DNA of 7,048 nucleotides from Candidatus Methanophagaceae archaeon (GTDB lineage Archaea; Halobacteriota; Syntropharchaeia; Alkanophagales; Methanospirareceae), in NCBI GenBank assembly GCA_013374505.1, contig QENJ01000266.1, forward strand, positions 1 to 7,048, given 5' to 3'. The notes beneath the pieces are model-generated. The model did not search any database and was not told the origin of the DNA. It saw only the letters and a program-made list of their open reading frames with translations. Positions 4,694 through 7,048 of this stretch are shown piece by piece. The first letter of the stretch is position 1, and the number at the start of each line of letters is the position of its first letter. Position numbers and translations under genes: made by a program.

Positions 4694-6055
4694 ATGAAAG
4701 GACCGGTTAGTAGTGCAGCAGTCGAGATAGACCCTTGGGGTGTTTCGGATATAACAGATTATACGAATCTATTTGAGGACTTTGGGATCTCGCGGTTCCA
4801 GGATGCGTTGACCCGGATAAAGGCGCCGCATCTATATATGCGAAGGGGCATAATCGTTGGCCATCGCGGTTATGACGAAGTGCTAAGGGCAATGCAAACG
4901 AAGGACAAATTCGCGGTGATGAGCGGATTCATGCCTTCCGGACGGATTCATCTGGGCGGTAAGATGGTAATGGACGAGATTATATGGCATCAGCGTATGG
5001 GCGGCGATGCTTTTGCGTGCATAGCGGATATGGAATCGCATTCTGTCAGAGGTGTTTCATGGCAGCAATGCCGGGAGATGGGCGTCAATGAGTACATACT
5101 GAGTCTTGTAGCGCTTGGTTTTGATGTCGACAAGGGGCATATATACTTCCAATCCGCGAACGAAAAGCTACGTAACCTCGCGTTTGAACTCGGGACAGAG
5201 GCTAACTTCAGTGAAATAAGTGCGATATATGGTTTCTCGGGTGATGTTAACATATCTCACATGATAAGTGTACTGGTGCAGAATGCCGACATACTACAGC
5301 CACAGTTGTCCGAATATGGCGGACCCAAACCTGTGGTCATCCCGGTTGGTGTTGATCAGGACCCGCATATTAGGTTGACGAGGGATCTAGCATCTCGGAT
5401 GCGGATGTTCCGGGTGGAGACGCGGTTGGATAAAGACCAGAAACCGTATATTAGTATACGTGAGAAACAGGCGGATAAGGGTGCGTTGGAAGCGGTAGCA
5501 AGTAGGATTGAGTCTTCGAAAAAGGTCTATGAGATGCACATAGACGTCTTCGGTATTGAAGCAAACGAGATTGACCGGAATATAGTTGCGATAGAAGAAC
5601 TGGTACGTGCGGTGGAGCTCGAATATGGTGGCTACGGCTTCTTTTTACCGGCTGCTACATATCACCGGTTTATGCAGGGCTTGACCGGTGGGAAGATGTC
5701 ATCAAGCGTTCCGGAAAGCTATATCGCGCTGACGGAGCCGCCGGAAGAAGCTGCACGTAAAGTGAAACAGGCGAAGACGGGTGGAAGAGCAACGGCTGCC
5801 GAGCAGAAGAATTTGGGTGGGTTACCAGAACAGTGCACGGTTTATGATCTTATGATGTTTCATTTGGTAGAAGAAGACGCACACATGAAAGAGATATTTG
5901 AGGAGTGCAAAGCCGGTAAACGCGCGTGCAAATCGTGTAAGTTGGAGGCGGCGGAGCTCATGCACGCCTTTATAAAGAAGCATCAAGAGGAACGAGAAAG
6001 GGCAAAGGACGTATTGAAGGAGCATGAGGTTTATAAGCATTGGTTACAGGTTTAG
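4694..6055 (+). CDS. trpS: Tryptophanyl-tRNA synthetase, archaeal type
   Basis: This 453-residue class I synthetase charges tRNA-Trp with tryptophan in the cytoplasm. IDPWG (12-16) is the conserved N-terminal entry of the archaeal/eukaryotic form. PSGRIHLGG (81-89) is the HIGH signature, VGVDQDPHIRLTRD (218-231) is part of the active site, and TGGKMSSS (331-338) is the KMSKS loop. The C-terminal region has CKAGKRACKSC (405-415), a Cys cluster I recall from other archaeal TrpRS and possibly metal-binding. Compared with the shortest archaeal enzymes (about 370 residues, from memory) it carries extra sequence, most visibly about 240-313 between the DQDPH region and FFLPAATYHRF, including KALEAVAS-like helices. 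The ATG at 4694 has GGTGAT before it. A GTG at 4676 would add six residues. It follows purS by seven bases and appears to be co-transcribed with it. It has the highest G+C seen by eye in the window. Confidence 0.95.
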   Translation: MKGPVSSAAVEIDPWGVSDITDYTNLFEDFGISRFQDALTRIKAPHLYMRRGIIVGHRGYDEVLRAMQTKDKFAVMSGFMPSGRIHLGGKMVMDEIIWHQRMGGDAFACIADMESHSVRGVSWQQCREMGVNEYILSLVALGFDVDKGHIYFQSANEKLRNLAFELGTEANFSEISAIYGFSGDVNISHMISVLVQNADILQPQLSEYGGPKPVVIPVGVDQDPHIRLTRDLASRMRMFRVETRLDKDQKPYISIREKQADKGALEAVASRIESSKKVYEMHIDVFGIEANEIDRNIVAIEELVRAVELEYGGYGFFLPAATYHRFMQGLTGGKMSSSVPESYIALTEPPEEAARKVKQAKTGGRATAAEQKNLGGLPEQCTVYDLMMFHLVEEDAHMKEIFEECKAGKRACKSCKLEAAELMHAFIKKHQEERERAKDVLKEHEVYKHWLQV

Positions 6056-6160
6056 CCGTGCGTAATTGTTGAGTGTCTCGGGTATTTTCAAACCAAAATA
6101 AAGCCATAACGGCATTCACATCTCCATCTTATTCATCTTAGTGTACACCTAAATTCATAT

Positions 6161-7048
6161 ATGCAATGGTACTGGTATATTCCTGCACTTCTGGCGTCAC
6201 TGCTATGGGCGGTGGCCGTGATAGTGGACAAGTTCGTGCTGACACACCACATAAAAGATGCCTACTCATACCAGCTTTTCCTGACCATCACCCTGGTACC
6301 CCTTGCCCTGATTCTCTTTTTCTGCTCGTGTTTTCACCATTCTATGTTGCTCTATCTCGTAATCCTCCTACTCGGGATGATATTTGGGCTGGTTTTCGTG
6401 CTTTACAACAAAGCGTTGCTGGTAGAAGAAGTTTCGAGGGTAACACCCTTATTTTACCTGTCGCCTCTTTTTGTGCTATTATTATCTTCTTTCTTCCTTG
6501 GTGAACACCTTCCGCCCAAAAGCTATATTGGCATTGGGCTTATGGTCTTAAGTGCGATTTTAATCTCGTTTCGATGGCCGGAACGTAAGTCCTTCTCTGT
6601 CTCACCGGCACTGTTCATGATATTATTTCTGGATTTATTGATTGCATGCAAAGATGTAATCGCAAAATTCCTGTTCTCGTACATTGATTATTGGACCTAC
6701 CTCTTCTGGTTCGTGCTCGGTAACATTGTGATAAGACCTTTTCTATTATTTCTGCCGGACATAAAGATACGATTCATTGCCGATATGAAGTCGCTTAAGC
6801 CAAAAATATATCTGCTTTGTTTCATTAACAGTACCCTTGTGTGGGTGGGTTTTGTTTTCTACTACGATGCGATTTCCAGGACGTATGTCTCGCTTGTGAG
6901 TGCGATACCGTCAACACAGCCGTTTTTTGTGTTTCTATTTGCGATTGTGCTCGGTATCTTTTATCCCGAGTTGATAAAGGAGAACATAGACGAAAAGTCC
7001 GCGGTTGTTATTAAAGGGATTGCCGCGGTAATGGTCTTAGTCGGCACG
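6161..7048 (+). CDS. EamA/DMT-family membrane transporter (3' end cut by window)
   Basis: The frame is open from the ATG to the last base, 296 codons with no stop seen. The protein is strongly hydrophobic with about ten predicted membrane helices in two halves, the pattern of EamA drug/metabolite transporters. The first helix is YIPALLASLLWAVAVIVDKF. The first half ends with KALLVEEVSRVTPLFYLSP, then FVLLLSSFFLGEHLPPKSYIG and an SAILIS helix, the typical EamA end of a repeat. The second half repeats the layout: FYYDAISRTYVSLVSAIPS, then FAIVLGIFYPE and a last helix starting near residue 283. Proteins of this family are usually near 300 residues, so only a little is missing. The substrate cannot be told from the sequence. 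The ATG is chosen because helix 1 starts right after it. CATATATG overlaps it but is too close to be a TATA box; AAAATAAAG near 6095 is a possible one. The 105 bases between trpS and this gene hold no other gene that I see. Confidence 0.85.
   Translation, partial: MQWYWYIPALLASLLWAVAVIVDKFVLTHHIKDAYSYQLFLTITLVPLALILFFCSCFHHSMLLYLVILLLGMIFGLVFVLYNKALLVEEVSRVTPLFYLSPLFVLLLSSFFLGEHLPPKSYIGIGLMVLSAILISFRWPERKSFSVSPALFMILFLDLLIACKDVIAKFLFSYIDYWTYLFWFVLGNIVIRPFLLFLPDIKIRFIADMKSLKPKIYLLCFINSTLVWVGFVFYYDAISRTYVSLVSAIPSTQPFFVFLFAIVLGIFYPELIKENIDEKSAVVIKGIAAVMVLVGT

Noticed and set aside
6166..6504. A 112-codon plus-strand frame within the transporter region
   Set aside because: It is out of frame with the 296-codon EamA-like protein, whose repeated membrane helices are clear.

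Overview
The window looks like a chromosomal segment of a euryarchaeon. The tryptophanyl-tRNA synthetase is of the archaeal type. PurS is a separate small protein. Several genes have TATA-like boxes about 25-40 bases before the start, some with a purine-rich BRE-like element, and at least one gene appears leaderless. A methanogen or anaerobic methane-oxidiser relative (Methanomicrobia/ANME-1-like) is my best guess, from the overall feel of the proteins only; no marker gene here fixes the lineage.

Layout. (1) Bases 1-371 hold a decayed toxin-antitoxin locus: fragments of a PIN-domain toxin with an internal deletion, followed by an intact 43-residue antitoxin-like gene whose start overlaps the toxin's end. 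(2) Bases 441-1161 hold a radical SAM activase of the NrdG2 type, with a TATA box placed for a leaderless transcript. (3) Bases 1252-2799 hold a promoter, a 53-residue acidic protein and a 433-residue papain/C39-like cysteine peptidase homologue. This AT-rich pair looks acquired and is the best candidate for an undescribed system. (4) Bases 2801-3709 hold a class I SAM-dependent methyltransferase that starts one base after the peptidase stop. (5) Bases 3726-4279, on the minus strand, hold a two-gene operon: a small zinc-ribbon protein and an unrecognised 102-residue protein. (6) Bases 4429-6055 hold purS and trpS, tightly packed, with the trpS ribosome binding site inside the end of purS. (7) Bases 6161-7048 hold an EamA/DMT-type membrane transporter cut by the window edge.

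Functionally this is a housekeeping neighbourhood (purine synthesis, tRNA charging, anaerobic ribonucleotide reductase activation, a transporter) with accessory DNA in its left third: toxin-antitoxin remnants and the small-protein/peptidase cassette. No tRNA, rRNA, CRISPR array, transposase or integrase gene was seen. No stretch of more than 300 bases lacks a gene.
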